The position numbers and the translations under genes were made by a program. The notes beneath the pieces are model-generated. The model was not told where the DNA came from, made no database searches, and saw only the letters and a program-made list of their open reading frames with translations. Positions 9,662 through 19,886 of a DNA stretch of 64,000 nucleotides are shown piece by piece. How positions within the stretch are numbered: position 1 is the first letter of the stretch; each line of letters opens with the position of its first letter. This DNA is from JANJTY01 sp038257155 (GTDB taxonomy: Bacteria > Pseudomonadota > Gammaproteobacteria > Xanthomonadales > Xanthomonadaceae), in the NCBI GenBank assembly GCA_038257155.1, contig JBBSJP010000006.1, forward strand, positions 62,001 to 126,000, read 5' to 3'.

Positions 9662-9676
9662 GTTCGGTTCCGGACG
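9662..9676. promoter_or_regulatory. Candidate activator site upstream of sigma-54 promoter
   Basis: GTTCGGTTCCGGACG, an imperfect inverted repeat about 60 bases before the -24 element of the promoter at 9728. It matches 12 of 15 positions of GTCCGTTTTCGGACG at 29905, upstream of the other sigma-54 promoter. The position fits an enhancer for an NtrC-type activator such as the one encoded at 34003; the assignment is inference. Confidence 0.35.
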
Positions 9677-9727
9677 ACCCAGGTGCCAAGGTAATCCACA
9701 AACGTCTGATTCCATGGTTCTTCTGGA

Positions 9728-9744
9728 TTGGCACGCCGCTTGCA
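9728..9744 (+). promoter_or_regulatory. Sigma-54 promoter of the permease block
   Basis: TTGGCACGCCGCTTGCA matches the sigma-54 consensus TGGCACG-N4-TTGCW exactly, with the -24 GG and -12 GC twelve bases apart. It lies 52 bases before the ATG of the first permease. A second full match stands before the permease at 30138, and an NtrC-type activator is encoded downstream of that one. Confidence 0.8.
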
Positions 9745-9795
9745 GTGACGTTGCTGACGACCATTTCAGCCGGCCAGCACAGGACGCTTATCGAC

Positions 9796-12204
9796 ATGCC
9801 GCTGCGCGAACTCCGCAACGCCTTTCGTCGCCTGCTGTCGCGGCCGGCCTATGCGGCGCTGTCTGTGGTGGTGCTCTCGCTCGGACTGGGCGCCTGCCTA
9901 TTCATGCTGAGCGTGGTGGATGGCCTGATCCTGCGGCCGCTGCCGTTTCCCGATTCGGATCGGCTGGTGGCGATAGGGCATGCGCGTGAGGGCAGTGGAG
10001 GCATTGGTGCGCTGCGCAGCCGGGACTACGCGCGCATCGTGGGCGAGTTGCGCAGCGTTGATCGGATCGGCCAGTGGGAAGAGATGAGCATCGCCGTGAG
10101 CCGCGGCGGAGCGCAGGCCGCCACACGCTACGCAGGCAGTTCCTTGAGCGCTTCCATGCCTGGGCTGCTGGGCATGCAGCCGGCTTTGGGACGTGCGTTC
10201 TCCGAGCTTGATGACCGTCCCGGCGCCGAGCTGACCCTGTTGCTCAGCGACACGGTGTGGCGCGAGGATTTCGATGCCAGTCCCGACGTGCTCGGTACCC
10301 AGCTGGTCGTCAATGGCGAGCCTGCAATCATTATCGGGGTGATGCCACCCGGTTTCGCCTTTCCGTTCGTGGGTGAAGCCTGGTTGCCGCGACGTTTTGC
10401 TGTCGAGGATGGCATCGAAACCCAGGTGATGGCGCGGCTGGCCGCTGATGCAAATTTGCCGCAATTGCGTGCTGAGCTGGACGCCCTCGCACTGCGCCTT
10501 GGCAGCGAACTGGAAGGCGCGCGCGACAATCGCCGCCTCAACGCAGTTCCGGTGACTCAGCGTTTCGTGTCGCAGACCACGCGCCAGTACCTTTGGTTGA
10601 TGTTGGGCGCGGGTGCCCTGGTACTGTTGCTGGCCTGCGCCAACGCTGCCAACCTGCAATTGGTGCAGGCCATCTCGCGGCAGCGCGAGCTGGCGGTGCG
10701 TTCGGCGCTCGGGGCAAGCCGTGCGGGGCTGCTGCGCGAGATGCTCAGCGAAAGCCTGATCCTCAGCCTCGTCGCTTGCGCCATTGCCCTGTTGCTGGCG
10801 CACCTGGGTGTTGCCTGGCTGATGGCCGTGCTCACTGCCAGCGGCGATGCGCCACCGTACTTCGTGCAATTGGGTGTCGACCTTCGACTGCTGGGCTTTG
10901 CCCTGTTGGCCGCATTTCTGACCACGGCCATTGCCGGTCTGGCGCCTGCCTTGCGCGCATCGCGCGTCGATGTGCAGATCGCCTTGCGCGATGGCGACAA
11001 GGGTAGCGGCGGCGGTTTCGCGCGCCTGGCGCGCGGCTTGGTTCTGGCCGAGATCGCGCTGACCGTGGTACTGCTGGTTGGGGCTGGGACTCTGGTGCGC
11101 GGCTTGCAGCAGGTGATGGCTTTCGACTTCGGCACGCGCGCCGATCCTGACTCCATTCTCACTGCCCGGGTTGGACTTTTCTCGGGCGAAGAGCTAAGCG
11201 CAGCGCAGCTGAACCAGTTCTTCGAGCGCGTGACGCAGCGCCTGCGCGAGAACCCGCAGGTGCTGGCGGTGAGCGCCGCCACGGCATTGCCAGGCACGAT
11301 GGGCGATGGCCACGAGATGGTCGCCGCCGAGGGCCAGTATGCGGGCGAGCAGTCGGCACTGCAGGCCCAGCACGCGCGCATCGATGATGGTTTCCTCGAA
11401 ACCTATGGCATTCGCCTGATCGCGGGTCGCGCCTTCGATGCGCGTGACCAGGCCGACAGTGAGCCGGTGGTGATCATCGATCGCCGCATGGCTGATCGCC
11501 TCTGGCCGGGCCGGGATGCCGTGGGCCAAGGCCTGCTCATCAATCCGCAGCGCGAGAAGTTGGAGCGTGCCACCGTAGTGGGTGTGACCGATGCCTTGCA
11601 CTTGGAGGACGCTGACGATCCGGTGCTGCCCATCCTGCTCGTGCCAATGCGCCAGCACGCAGTGCGCTTTGCCACGCTGGCAGTGCGCCTTGCCGGCGAT
11701 GCCCAGGACTTTGCGCCACAGCTCTCCGCGGCCGTGCGCGCGGAGAACGCCGAGGTTCCTGTCTACTGGGTGCAGACCCAGGCCGATGCGATCCGCGCCG
11801 GGCGGGTAGGGCCTGTGATTCTTACCCAGTTGTTCGGCGCACTCGGCCTGCTGGCCTTGTTGCTGGCAGCGGTCGGACTGTATGGCGTTCTGGCCTTCGT
11901 GGTAGCGCAGCGCGAACGGGAAATCGGTATCCGCCGCGCCATCGGCGCCGACCATCGCAGCGTGGTACTCAGTGTTGCCGGGCGCCTTGGGGTGCAGGTG
12001 GCGGTCGGCATGTCGATCGGCTTGCTGCTGGCGCTGCCATGGTCAGCCTTGCTGGAATCACCGGAGTTGCAAACCCGCGGACTTGATCCCGTGGTGTTTC
12101 TCGCGGTAGCGGTACTTGTCGTGCTGATGGCGGCGTTCGCTTGCCTGGTGCCGCTGCGGTGCGCCTTGCGCATTCATCCATCCCAGGCTTTGCGTTCGGA
12201 CTGA
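9796..12204 (+). CDS. Duplicated FtsX/MacB-type ABC permease, copy 1
   Basis: An 802-residue inner-membrane permease made of two MacB-like halves. Half one: a membrane helix near residues 18-42, a periplasmic core domain (VVNGEPAIIIGVMPPGFAFP is the family hallmark), then three helices with the cytoplasmic coupling stretch RQRELAVRSALGASR. Half two repeats this plan and ends RCALRIHPSQALRSD. With about eight helices it resembles the ADOP type (duplicated orphan permeases) rather than classical four-helix MacB. No ATPase domain is fused; the ATPase at 32627 is the only candidate partner in view. The ATG at 9796 is the first that begins directly at the amphipathic N-terminus. It is the first gene after the sigma-54 promoter, with copy 2 starting 8 bases after its stop. 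Confidence 0.9.
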   Translation: MPLRELRNAFRRLLSRPAYAALSVVVLSLGLGACLFMLSVVDGLILRPLPFPDSDRLVAIGHAREGSGGIGALRSRDYARIVGELRSVDRIGQWEEMSIAVSRGGAQAATRYAGSSLSASMPGLLGMQPALGRAFSELDDRPGAELTLLLSDTVWREDFDASPDVLGTQLVVNGEPAIIIGVMPPGFAFPFVGEAWLPRRFAVEDGIETQVMARLAADANLPQLRAELDALALRLGSELEGARDNRRLNAVPVTQRFVSQTTRQYLWLMLGAGALVLLLACANAANLQLVQAISRQRELAVRSALGASRAGLLREMLSESLILSLVACAIALLLAHLGVAWLMAVLTASGDAPPYFVQLGVDLRLLGFALLAAFLTTAIAGLAPALRASRVDVQIALRDGDKGSGGGFARLARGLVLAEIALTVVLLVGAGTLVRGLQQVMAFDFGTRADPDSILTARVGLFSGEELSAAQLNQFFERVTQRLRENPQVLAVSAATALPGTMGDGHEMVAAEGQYAGEQSALQAQHARIDDGFLETYGIRLIAGRAFDARDQADSEPVVIIDRRMADRLWPGRDAVGQGLLINPQREKLERATVVGVTDALHLEDADDPVLPILLVPMRQHAVRFATLAVRLAGDAQDFAPQLSAAVRAENAEVPVYWVQTQADAIRAGRVGPVILTQLFGALGLLALLLAAVGLYGVLAFVVAQREREIGIRRAIGADHRSVVLSVAGRLGVQVAVGMSIGLLLALPWSALLESPELQTRGLDPVVFLAVAVLVVLMAAFACLVPLRCALRIHPSQALRSD

Positions 12205-12212
12205 ATCAGACT

Positions 12213-14581
12213 ATGGGCACCTTCTCCTCCGACCTGCGAAACGCCTGGCGCCAGTTGTTGCGGCGGCCACTGCTGTCTGGCAGCGCGATCCTGGTGCTGG
12301 GACTGGGTGTGGGAGCCTGCGCGACCGCCTTCAGCCTGGTTAATGCGGTCTACTTCAAGGCGCTGGGATTCAGCGATCCCGATCAGCTGGTTCAGGTGTA
12401 TGAGGAAAGTCCCAGTCAACTGTGTCCGGGCTGTGTGGGTCAGGTGTCGTTTGCCACCTTTGAAGACGTGATGCGAAATGCCGCTGGAGTGACGGGCGTT
12501 GCGGCGTTCCAGCAAACCGACCTGGCAGTCGAAGCGGGCACCAATGCCGAAGTTCGCCGCGGCGCCGTGGTCAGCGCCAACCTCTTTGAGTTGATTGGCA
12601 TTCGGATGCTGCGCGGCACGGGCTTTGATCCCAAGGCTGGGAACGGGCAGGGTACGCCGGGTGTGGTCCTGGGCGAGGGCTTGGCCCAGTCGCGCTTTGG
12701 TTCGGCCGATGCCGCGCTAGGAGAACCGCTGCGCGTCAACGGTATCGAGCACCGCGTGGTGGGCGTGATGCCCGCTGGCATGCGTTTCCCGGAACTGGCC
12801 GACCTGTGGGTTCCACTCGCTGTACACCGCAATGCGGATGCCGATGCGCGAGAACTTCAGGTGGTCGCGCGACTCGCACCTGGCACCATGCCAGATGGGT
12901 ACTCTGCCCAGATGATCAGTCTGGGCGAATCCCTGGCAGTCGAACATCCCGAACGTTTCGCGGAATGGCGTATAGGCACCCGGCCATTTCGCAGCCACTT
13001 CTCAGACGGGGCAGGCGAGTTCTTCAAGGTATTGCTGGCCGCCGCCGCCATCGTGTTGATCGTTACGTGTGTCAACCTGGCCGGCCTGGTGCTGGCGCGC
13101 GGCGCAGAGCGCGAAGCCGAGTTGGGCATGCGCAGCGCGCTCGGTGCCAGCCGCAGCCGCCTGTTGCGGCAGTTGATGATCGAGAACCTGATGCTGGCGC
13201 TGTTTGGCGGCATCGTCGCCAGCCTGGTCACCGTGTTGGGCGTACGCCTGGTGCGCATGGCCATGCCGGCCGAGATTCCATTCTATTTTGACTTCAGCCC
13301 CGACCTGCGCGTGGTCGGCTTCAGCCTCGCGCTGGCCCTGCTCACCACGTTTGCATTCGGGTTGCTGCCTGCATTGCGCGCCTCACGGGTGCAGTTGCGC
13401 GGTTCGCTGGTCGATGCCGGACGCGGGATGGCCGCAGTGACGCGCGCTCCGGCGCGTCGTGCACTGATTGGCATGGAAATCGGCCTGACCGTACTGCTGC
13501 TCGGCGTTGCCACGGTGCTGATGACGTCCTTGCTCGGCAAAACCAGCAGCCGGCTCAACTACCCCATCGCCGATCTGCAGGAAACCTCGTTGCAGCTGCT
13601 CGGTGTCAGTTTTGCCACGCCCGAGGCACGAGACCAGGCCCTGACCCGGGTTCGCGAGTCGCTCGCACGGTCCGGCCTCCCTGCCGCAATCTCGGGCTGG
13701 CAACGACTGGCGCCGGATCCGGGATGGTCCTTGCCGGGAGCACCGCCACGCGCGGCAGTACCCGTAAGTCCTGAGTACTTCGAGGTACTCGGCCTGCCGA
13801 TGCGTGGCGGTCGGTCGTTTGCCGAAACAGATCTGCAGGACGGTGAGCCGATAGTAGTGCTGGGAGAGTCAATGGCCAGCGCACTGTGGCCGCAGCAGTC
13901 AGCGGTCGGCCAGACACTGCCCCTCGCGCTCGGCTCCGAAGGCGTCGTGATGCATCAGGTGGTGGGCGTAGTGGCGGATGGGCGGCGTGAATTGGTGGGT
14001 GAGGCCAGGCCGCGCGAAATCTATCTCCCCTTGCGCAACGTGGGCCAGGAACTGTCCCTGAAGTTGCGTGCCCGTTCGGGCAGTGAAACGGAACCATTGC
14101 TGCGCGAAGCGATTCGTCGCGCCAGTCCGGAACTGGCGGTGGAATCATTGCGCGCCCTGAGCGAAGGTGGAAGTGGCCGTTGGCAGCTGCGCTCTTTTTT
14201 TCGCTGGTGTTGGGCAGCTTTGCGGCAATGACCTTGCTGGCTTCGCTGATCGGACTGTACGGATTGATTGCCGGTTCGGTCGCCCTGCGGCGCCGTGAGT
14301 TCGGTTTGCGCATGGCACTGGGTGCGCGCGCTTCGCAGGTATCTGGCAGCGTGATGGGCGAGGGATTGCGCCTGAGCCTGTTCGGCGCGGTGCCGGGTCT
14401 GGCGGTTGCCCTGTTCGCCGCTCCGCAGGTGGCCCGTCGTGTTGCCGACGATGTGCCGGGCTCGATCCTGCCGATCATCGGTCTGGCGCTGGTGTTCAGC
14501 CTGGTCGCGGTGTTTGCCTGCTGGCTTCCGGCTCGTCGTGCCGCGCGCATAGAGCCGATCGAAGCGCTGCGCGACTCGTGA
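12213..14581 (+). pseudogene. Duplicated FtsX/MacB-type ABC permease, copy 2, with -1 frameshift at a T7 run
   Basis: Full-length homology spans about 789 residues, but the frame is broken. The first frame (from ATG 12213) stops at 14231; the last three membrane helices and the typical end (ARRAARIEPIEALRDS) continue in the -1 frame to 14581. The break lies at T7 (14195-14201), phased T-TTT-TTT in the first frame, which is exactly the X-XXY-YYZ form of a -1 slippery heptamer. It may be a sequencing or assembly error in a homopolymer, a real inactivating or phase-variable indel, or programmed slippage. Without frameshifting, the product lacks the C-terminal FtsX helices and would probably be inactive. 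The periplasmic half contains a CPGC pair (residues near 72) not seen in the other copies. Confidence 0.75.
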
Positions 14582-14702
14582 GCGAACCGATCTCTTCCAG
14601 CAAGTTGATCGAATGCGTGGCGCTTGCGTCGGGTGGCCACGCTGAGTCGCGCTGCGCGATCCCGGATCCGTTGCAACAGCTTGTGCGCCGAAAGGGAATC
14701 CC

Positions 14703-17138
14703 ATGCTGAGTCATGTTTCGACCGATTTGCGCAGCGCGCTGCGCAGCCTGCTTCGCACGCCATTGCATGCCGCGGCGGCCGTGTTGACGCTGGGCATTGC
14801 ACTGGGCGGGCTGGCGGCGGTGTTTGCCTTGGTCGAAGGGGTGATGCTTCGCGGTTTGCCATATCCGTCTTCTGGCCAATTGGTGACCGTGTGGTCGGAC
14901 TACAGCGCGCGCGCCGAAGAAATGGGCCTGCAGGATCCCAAGCGCGAGTGGACGAACTTCGACGACTTTGCCGATCTGCAGAAAACCTCCCGCAGCCTGC
15001 AGGGCGTAGCGGCGTTCACCGGCTGGTCGCCAATCCTGAGCGGCGCGAGCGAGGCCGAGCGTCTGACCGGCGCGGCACCTACCTGGAATGCGTTCGAGGT
15101 GCTCGGCGTGCAGCCCGCCCTGGGGCGCAGCTTCATCGCCGAGGACGGCGTGCAGGGCGCGGGCGATGTTGTGGTGCTGGGGCATAGCCTGTGGCAACGC
15201 CAGTTCAATGGCGACCGGTCGGTGCTGGGTCGGGTGATCGAGCTCAACCGTACACCCTTCACCGTGATCGGCGTGATGCCGGAAGGATTCCGGTTTCCCT
15301 TCATCCCGACCGCTGAGGTGTACAGCGCGCAGCGCACGCGCAGTGGCGATCGTGGTTCGGCTTACCTGCGCGTGTTCGGGCGCCTGGCACCGGGAGCCAG
15401 CCTCACCCAGGCGAGCGAAGAATTGCACGGCCTCGCCGCGAACCTGAGCCAGCAGTATCCGGACTCCAACCGCGGCATGGGCTACTTCGTTGAGGGCCTG
15501 CAGGATTCACTGAGCAACGCGGTACGTCCGCAATTGCTCGCCCTGCAATTGGCGGCCTGGATGGTGCTGTTGATCGCCGCAGCCAACCTGGCCAGCCTGA
15601 TGGTGGCACGCAGCCGCGCGCGCGAAGCGGAATTTGCCTTGCGCGCGAGCCTCGGCGCCGGTGGGGCTAGGCAGTTCCGCTTGCTGCTGTGCGAGGCTCT
15701 GATAATCGGCGCGTTTGGCGCTTTGCTTGCGATGGCATTGTCGCGTCTCGGCCTGGCCGGATTTGCGGCATTGTTCCCGGACGGGTTTACCGAAGTATGG
15801 GGCGTCCGGCTTGGCTGGCCGGTGCTGGGATTGTCGCTGATACTGGCTATCCTCGTGGCCTTCGCATTGGCATTGGCGGCGCATTGGAGCCTGCGCGCGG
15901 CGTCGCGCGATCCGGTCCGTTATGGTAGCGAGACGCGCGTTGCCGGATCGCAGCGCGGCGGTCGACTCGCGGCCGCCCTGGTCGCCGGCAACTTTGCCCT
16001 GGCGCTGGCGGTCAGCATTGGCTCACTGCTGCTGCTCGACAGCCATCGACGCCTGCAAGGCGTCGACCTGGGCTATGCGAGCGAGGGGCTCTTGTCGGGC
16101 AGCACGCTGTTGCCGACAAGCGCCTATCCCGATGAAGCGGCGCTGATCGCGGCCTACCAGCGGCTCCGTGAGGAACTCGCCGCCACGCCGGGCGTGCAAT
16201 CGGTCGGCTTTTCCAGTGCATTGCCGCTCGGCCAGTCCAACAACGATACCTCGGTAATGATCGAGGGTCGGCCGACGTCGCAGCCCAACGGCCGTGCGCA
16301 CGTCTGGGTCAATCGTGTCTCGCACGATTTCCTGGCAACCCTCGGCGTGCGGCTGCGCGAAGGAAGGCAGCTGCGCGAGACCGATGCCGGTCCGGAGGGT
16401 CGTACGGTGCTGGTCAATGCCGCTTTCGTGCGTGAGTACCTTGATGGCGTGTCGCCGCTCGGAAAGCGCATCAATGCGGGCTCGGAAGAAGAGCCGATGT
16501 GGTTCGAGATCGTCGGCGTGGTGGACGATGTGCGCTTTTTCGACGTGTCCACGGCGCAAACCCCGAGCGTGTATCCGGCCCTGCTCAGCCTGCCGTCGCG
16601 CGGGCTGTATGTGTCGATTCGCAGCACGGGCGACGTAGGTGCGATGGCGCCGGCCCTGCGTGCCGCACTGCGTCGGGTGGATCCCGGTCTGGCGCTGTCT
16701 GACCTGCGCTCGATGCCGGAACGGGTGGACGCTGTGCTGGCCCTGCCGCGTGCCGTTGGGCGAATCGCCCTGCTCTTTGCTGCGGTTGGATTGTTGCTGG
16801 CAGGTATTGGCGTGTACGCGACGCTCTCGCACAGCGTGGTGCGGCGCACCCGCGAGTTCGGAGTGCGCCGCGCCTTGGGCGCGAACAACGCCAGCGTACT
16901 TCGGCAGGTAATGGCACAAGTGATGGGGCCGATGCTGGCCGGCCTGCTGCTCGGCTTGCCGCTGGCGTGGCTGTTCGGGCGACAGCTGCAGGCGGTGTTA
17001 TACGAGGTGCTTCCGTGGGATCCGCGCGCCTGGCTAATGGCGATCATGGCCTTGGTACTGGTTGGTGCTGCTGCAGCCCTGTTGCCCGGCCGCCGCGCGC
17101 TGCGCGTCGCGCCAATGGTGGCACTGCGGCATGAGTAG
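14703..17138 (+). CDS. Duplicated FtsX/MacB-type ABC permease, copy 3
   Basis: An 811-residue, eight-helix permease. Landmarks are the N-terminal helix AAAVLTLGIALGGLAAVFAL, the periplasmic hallmark VIELNRTPFTVIGVMPEGF, a coupling stretch AREAEFALRASLGAGGARQF after helix 2, and the second-half equivalent RTREFGVRRALGANNASVL. It ends RRALRVAPMVALRHE. It starts 121 bases after copy 2; that spacer has a purine-rich ribosome site (AAAGGGAA) just before the ATG and no terminator, so it can be read from the same transcript. The substrate is unknown. The sequence is clearly diverged from copies 1 and 2, so the array is old rather than a recent amplification. Confidence 0.9.
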   Translation: MLSHVSTDLRSALRSLLRTPLHAAAAVLTLGIALGGLAAVFALVEGVMLRGLPYPSSGQLVTVWSDYSARAEEMGLQDPKREWTNFDDFADLQKTSRSLQGVAAFTGWSPILSGASEAERLTGAAPTWNAFEVLGVQPALGRSFIAEDGVQGAGDVVVLGHSLWQRQFNGDRSVLGRVIELNRTPFTVIGVMPEGFRFPFIPTAEVYSAQRTRSGDRGSAYLRVFGRLAPGASLTQASEELHGLAANLSQQYPDSNRGMGYFVEGLQDSLSNAVRPQLLALQLAAWMVLLIAAANLASLMVARSRAREAEFALRASLGAGGARQFRLLLCEALIIGAFGALLAMALSRLGLAGFAALFPDGFTEVWGVRLGWPVLGLSLILAILVAFALALAAHWSLRAASRDPVRYGSETRVAGSQRGGRLAAALVAGNFALALAVSIGSLLLLDSHRRLQGVDLGYASEGLLSGSTLLPTSAYPDEAALIAAYQRLREELAATPGVQSVGFSSALPLGQSNNDTSVMIEGRPTSQPNGRAHVWVNRVSHDFLATLGVRLREGRQLRETDAGPEGRTVLVNAAFVREYLDGVSPLGKRINAGSEEEPMWFEIVGVVDDVRFFDVSTAQTPSVYPALLSLPSRGLYVSIRSTGDVGAMAPALRAALRRVDPGLALSDLRSMPERVDAVLALPRAVGRIALLFAAVGLLLAGIGVYATLSHSVVRRTREFGVRRALGANNASVLRQVMAQVMGPMLAGLLLGLPLAWLFGRQLQAVLYEVLPWDPRAWLMAIMALVLVGAAAALLPGRRALRVAPMVALRHE

Positions 17139-17472
17139 GAGGAGCCCGCAATGCACAGCCAGTACCGCCGTGGTGCTCTTGCAAGGTGACTGCGTGAAGT
17201 TGAAGGGCGGGGCGCACAATGCGGGGACGTCTGTTCGACAGGTCGCAAGGTGGGTTGTGCGTGATCGGAGTGACGCCACCCAAGTTCAGCTATCGCATCG
17301 GCGTCGGCGCCCGGCGGCCGCTGTTTGCATTGCGCGCAAGCCGCATAGTCCGATGGAGTCATTGCGGCATGCGTAACATCTGGCCGCGCCAGGCAGCGTC
17401 GGGCCTGCGGCTGTTTGCTTTTCAAACGCTTTCGCGAATTCCCCTCGCATTTCCAGTGGCAAGACATCACCC
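17139..17472 (+). other. Spacer with permease relic and a tiny ORF
   Basis: Two things are visible. First, AGGAGG at 17137-17142 is followed after 8 bases by an ATG at 17151 and a 12-codon frame (MHSQYRRGALAR, stop at 17187-17189); whether it is translated is unknown. Second, the frame ending at 17376 reads RRRPAAAVCIARKPHSPMES then LRHA-stop, which mirrors the C-terminal signature of these permeases (copy 3 ends APMVALRHE). At DNA level, TTGCGGCATGCGTAA at 17362-17376 matches 12 of 15 bases of the end of copy 3. This suggests a decayed permease 3' end, so the array may once have had another member. Evidence is limited to this short stretch. Confidence 0.35.
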
Positions 17473-19881
17473 ATGACAATAGTTTTTGTGCAGGAAGTTC
17501 GCATCGCCGTCCGCAGTCTGCTGCGCTCCCCTGGCTTCAGCCTGACCGCCATCGGCATGCTGGGCGCAGGCCTTGGGCTGTGCCTCTTCATGTTCGCGGT
17601 GATTCAAAGCCATCTGCTACGCCCACTGCCGTTCGCCAATGGCGAGCAACTGTTGCATGTGGGCTATGTCGACACCCAAACCGGCAATCGCTGGATCCAG
17701 GTGCCCTTGCAGGATTTCCGCGCCATGCGCGAGGCTGACACGGGCTTCGCGTCCCTGCATGCTTTCAGCCAGGGCGATGTCAACCTGTCGGGTGGGATGA
17801 TTCCCGAGCGGTTGCAGGCGGCCTGGATCAGCGCCGGTAGCTTTCGTGACCTGGGTGTGTTGCCGCAGTTGGGACGGGAGCTGGTCGCCAGTGACGAAGC
17901 AGCTGACGCACCGCTGGCCGTCGTCATCGGCTACGCCCTTTGGCAGGAGCACTTCGACGCGCGGAGTGATGTGCTGGGCAGCGAAATCAAGATCGACGGC
18001 GAGCCCGCGACGGTGGTTGGCGTGATGCCTGAAGAGTTCGCCTTCCCGTTCAACAATCGCATCTGGCTCGCGCAGCGGACGTCGAACGACGTGGTCGCGC
18101 GCGAAGCGCAGACCAGCGTGGACGTATGGGGCCGTCTGGCGCCCGGTACGGGCATGGCCGGCGCCAACGCCGCGCTCAGCACGCTGCTGCAAGAGCTGAA
18201 TGCGCAGTCAGGGGGAGCGGCGCTGGCAGATGCGGTGCGGGTGGATCCCTACATGGAGTACTTCGCAGGACCCATGCGACCCATGCTGGCTACCATGTTC
18301 ACCGCGGTGATCCTGGTGCTGATAATTGCCTGTGCCAACGTCGCGCAATTGCTGCTGGCGCGCAATCTGCAGCGCGCGCGGGAATCGGCGATCCGTACCG
18401 CCATCGGTGCCAGTCGGCGACGGCTGATGCTTTCCAACCTGGTCGAGACCCTGCTGGTGTGCCTGGCGGCGTCGGTGGCGGGCCTGCTGCTGGCGATGGT
18501 CGGTGCACATTGGGCGATGCAGTTCTTGCGCGCAGCCGAGTATCCACCGCCGTACTGGATGACCAACATCCGCCTTGATGGGCTCACCGTGGCATTCACC
18601 CTGTCGATGGCCTTGCTCGGAACCCTGCTGGCTGGATTGTGGCCAGCCTGGCGCGCCGCGCGCATCGATGTAGTGGCTGGCATGCGCGGCGGTGGCTCGG
18701 TACTGCGCTCGCGCTCGGGAAGCGTGCTGGCCGCGCTGGAGATCGCGCTGTGCATGGTTTGCCTTGTGGCGGCGGCACTGACCCTGCAAAGCGTGCTGCA
18801 TCGTGGCGAAACCAACTTGCCGGTCGCCGCAGAGAAAGTCCTGAGCGGTCGCCTTTCGCCCTTGCCGCAGGCCTACCCAGACGATGCGTCCCTGGTCAAG
18901 CTGAGCGAAACGCTGAAGCGGTCCTTGGCAGCCATTCCCGGAATTGAAACGGCGGGTATCAGCACATCGGTTCCGTACTCGTGGGCCGGATCCGGGGAAA
19001 TCGAAGTGGAAGGCCGGCTTGCTCCGGCCGATGGAGCCTGGCCCTCGGTGCAGACTGTGGCGGCTGATCCCGGCTATTTCGCCAGTCTGCAGCTGACCGC
19101 ACAGCAGGGCCGATTGATCGATTCCCGCGACACCAGCCAGTCACCCGCGGTGGCGGTGATCAGTCAGTCCCTGGCCGAGCGTTTCTGGCCCGGTGAGGTG
19201 GCGATCGGCAAGCGCCTCCGGATGACAGAACACGCCCAGGATGCCTGGATCGAAGTGGTCGGCATCGTGCCGCAGCTGAGCCAGGATGCCGACGATCGCT
19301 CCCAGCCATCGCTTTACCGGCCATTTGCACAAGCCCCCCGACGGCAGTTCAGTTTCGTGCTGCGCAGCAGCGGTCCGGCTGCGGAACAGGTGCAGGCGGT
19401 ACGCGAGGCTGTGTTCGCAATCGATCCGGAACTGCCGATTTACTACCTGCGCAGCGTTCGCGACTGGCTCGATGTATCGGCCCACATGCCACGCGTGATG
19501 GCTTCGCTGTTCGGCATGTTCGGTCTGTTCGCCCTGCTGCTGGCGGCGGCTGGCCTCTATGCCGTACTGGCATTCCAGATCAGCCAGCGCAGCCGCGAGA
19601 TCGGCCTGCGGCGGGCGCTCGGTGCCCGTCGTGGCAACATTCTTGGCATGTTGTTGCGACAGAGCCTCACACCCTTGCTGCTGGGGATTTCGCTTGGGCT
19701 TTTTCTTGCGTTTGGGTTTGCCCAGGTGCTTGCGTCCGTTCTGCTCGACATAGAAACCGGCAGCGTGCTGCTGTTCGCCCTTGTGGCGATCATTATCTCA
19801 ACCGTTGCCGCAGTGGCGGCGCTTCTGCCGGCGCGTCGCGCTCTGGCAGTTTCGCCACTGGCGGCATTGCGTTGGGAGTGA
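17473..19881 (+). CDS. Duplicated FtsX/MacB-type ABC permease, copy 4
   Basis: An 802-residue permease with the same two-half layout: N-terminal helix TAIGMLGAGLGLCLFMFAVI, periplasmic hallmark KIDGEPATVVGVMPEEFAFP, helix 2 with LIIACANVAQLLLARNLQRA, coupling stretch RESAIRTAIGASRRRLM, and the second-half stretch RSREIGLRRALGARRGNILG. It ends RRALAVSPLAALRWE. It is closest in layout to copy 1 (shared N-terminal LFM and ACAN features). The 334-base spacer before it is the largest inside the block, so a separate promoter is possible, but no convincing sigma-54 or sigma-70 site was found there. Confidence 0.9.
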   Translation: MTIVFVQEVRIAVRSLLRSPGFSLTAIGMLGAGLGLCLFMFAVIQSHLLRPLPFANGEQLLHVGYVDTQTGNRWIQVPLQDFRAMREADTGFASLHAFSQGDVNLSGGMIPERLQAAWISAGSFRDLGVLPQLGRELVASDEAADAPLAVVIGYALWQEHFDARSDVLGSEIKIDGEPATVVGVMPEEFAFPFNNRIWLAQRTSNDVVAREAQTSVDVWGRLAPGTGMAGANAALSTLLQELNAQSGGAALADAVRVDPYMEYFAGPMRPMLATMFTAVILVLIIACANVAQLLLARNLQRARESAIRTAIGASRRRLMLSNLVETLLVCLAASVAGLLLAMVGAHWAMQFLRAAEYPPPYWMTNIRLDGLTVAFTLSMALLGTLLAGLWPAWRAARIDVVAGMRGGGSVLRSRSGSVLAALEIALCMVCLVAAALTLQSVLHRGETNLPVAAEKVLSGRLSPLPQAYPDDASLVKLSETLKRSLAAIPGIETAGISTSVPYSWAGSGEIEVEGRLAPADGAWPSVQTVAADPGYFASLQLTAQQGRLIDSRDTSQSPAVAVISQSLAERFWPGEVAIGKRLRMTEHAQDAWIEVVGIVPQLSQDADDRSQPSLYRPFAQAPRRQFSFVLRSSGPAAEQVQAVREAVFAIDPELPIYYLRSVRDWLDVSAHMPRVMASLFGMFGLFALLLAAAGLYAVLAFQISQRSREIGLRRALGARRGNILGMLLRQSLTPLLLGISLGLFLAFGFAQVLASVLLDIETGSVLLFALVAIIISTVAAVAALLPARRALAVSPLAALRWE

Positions 19882-19886
19882 AACAC

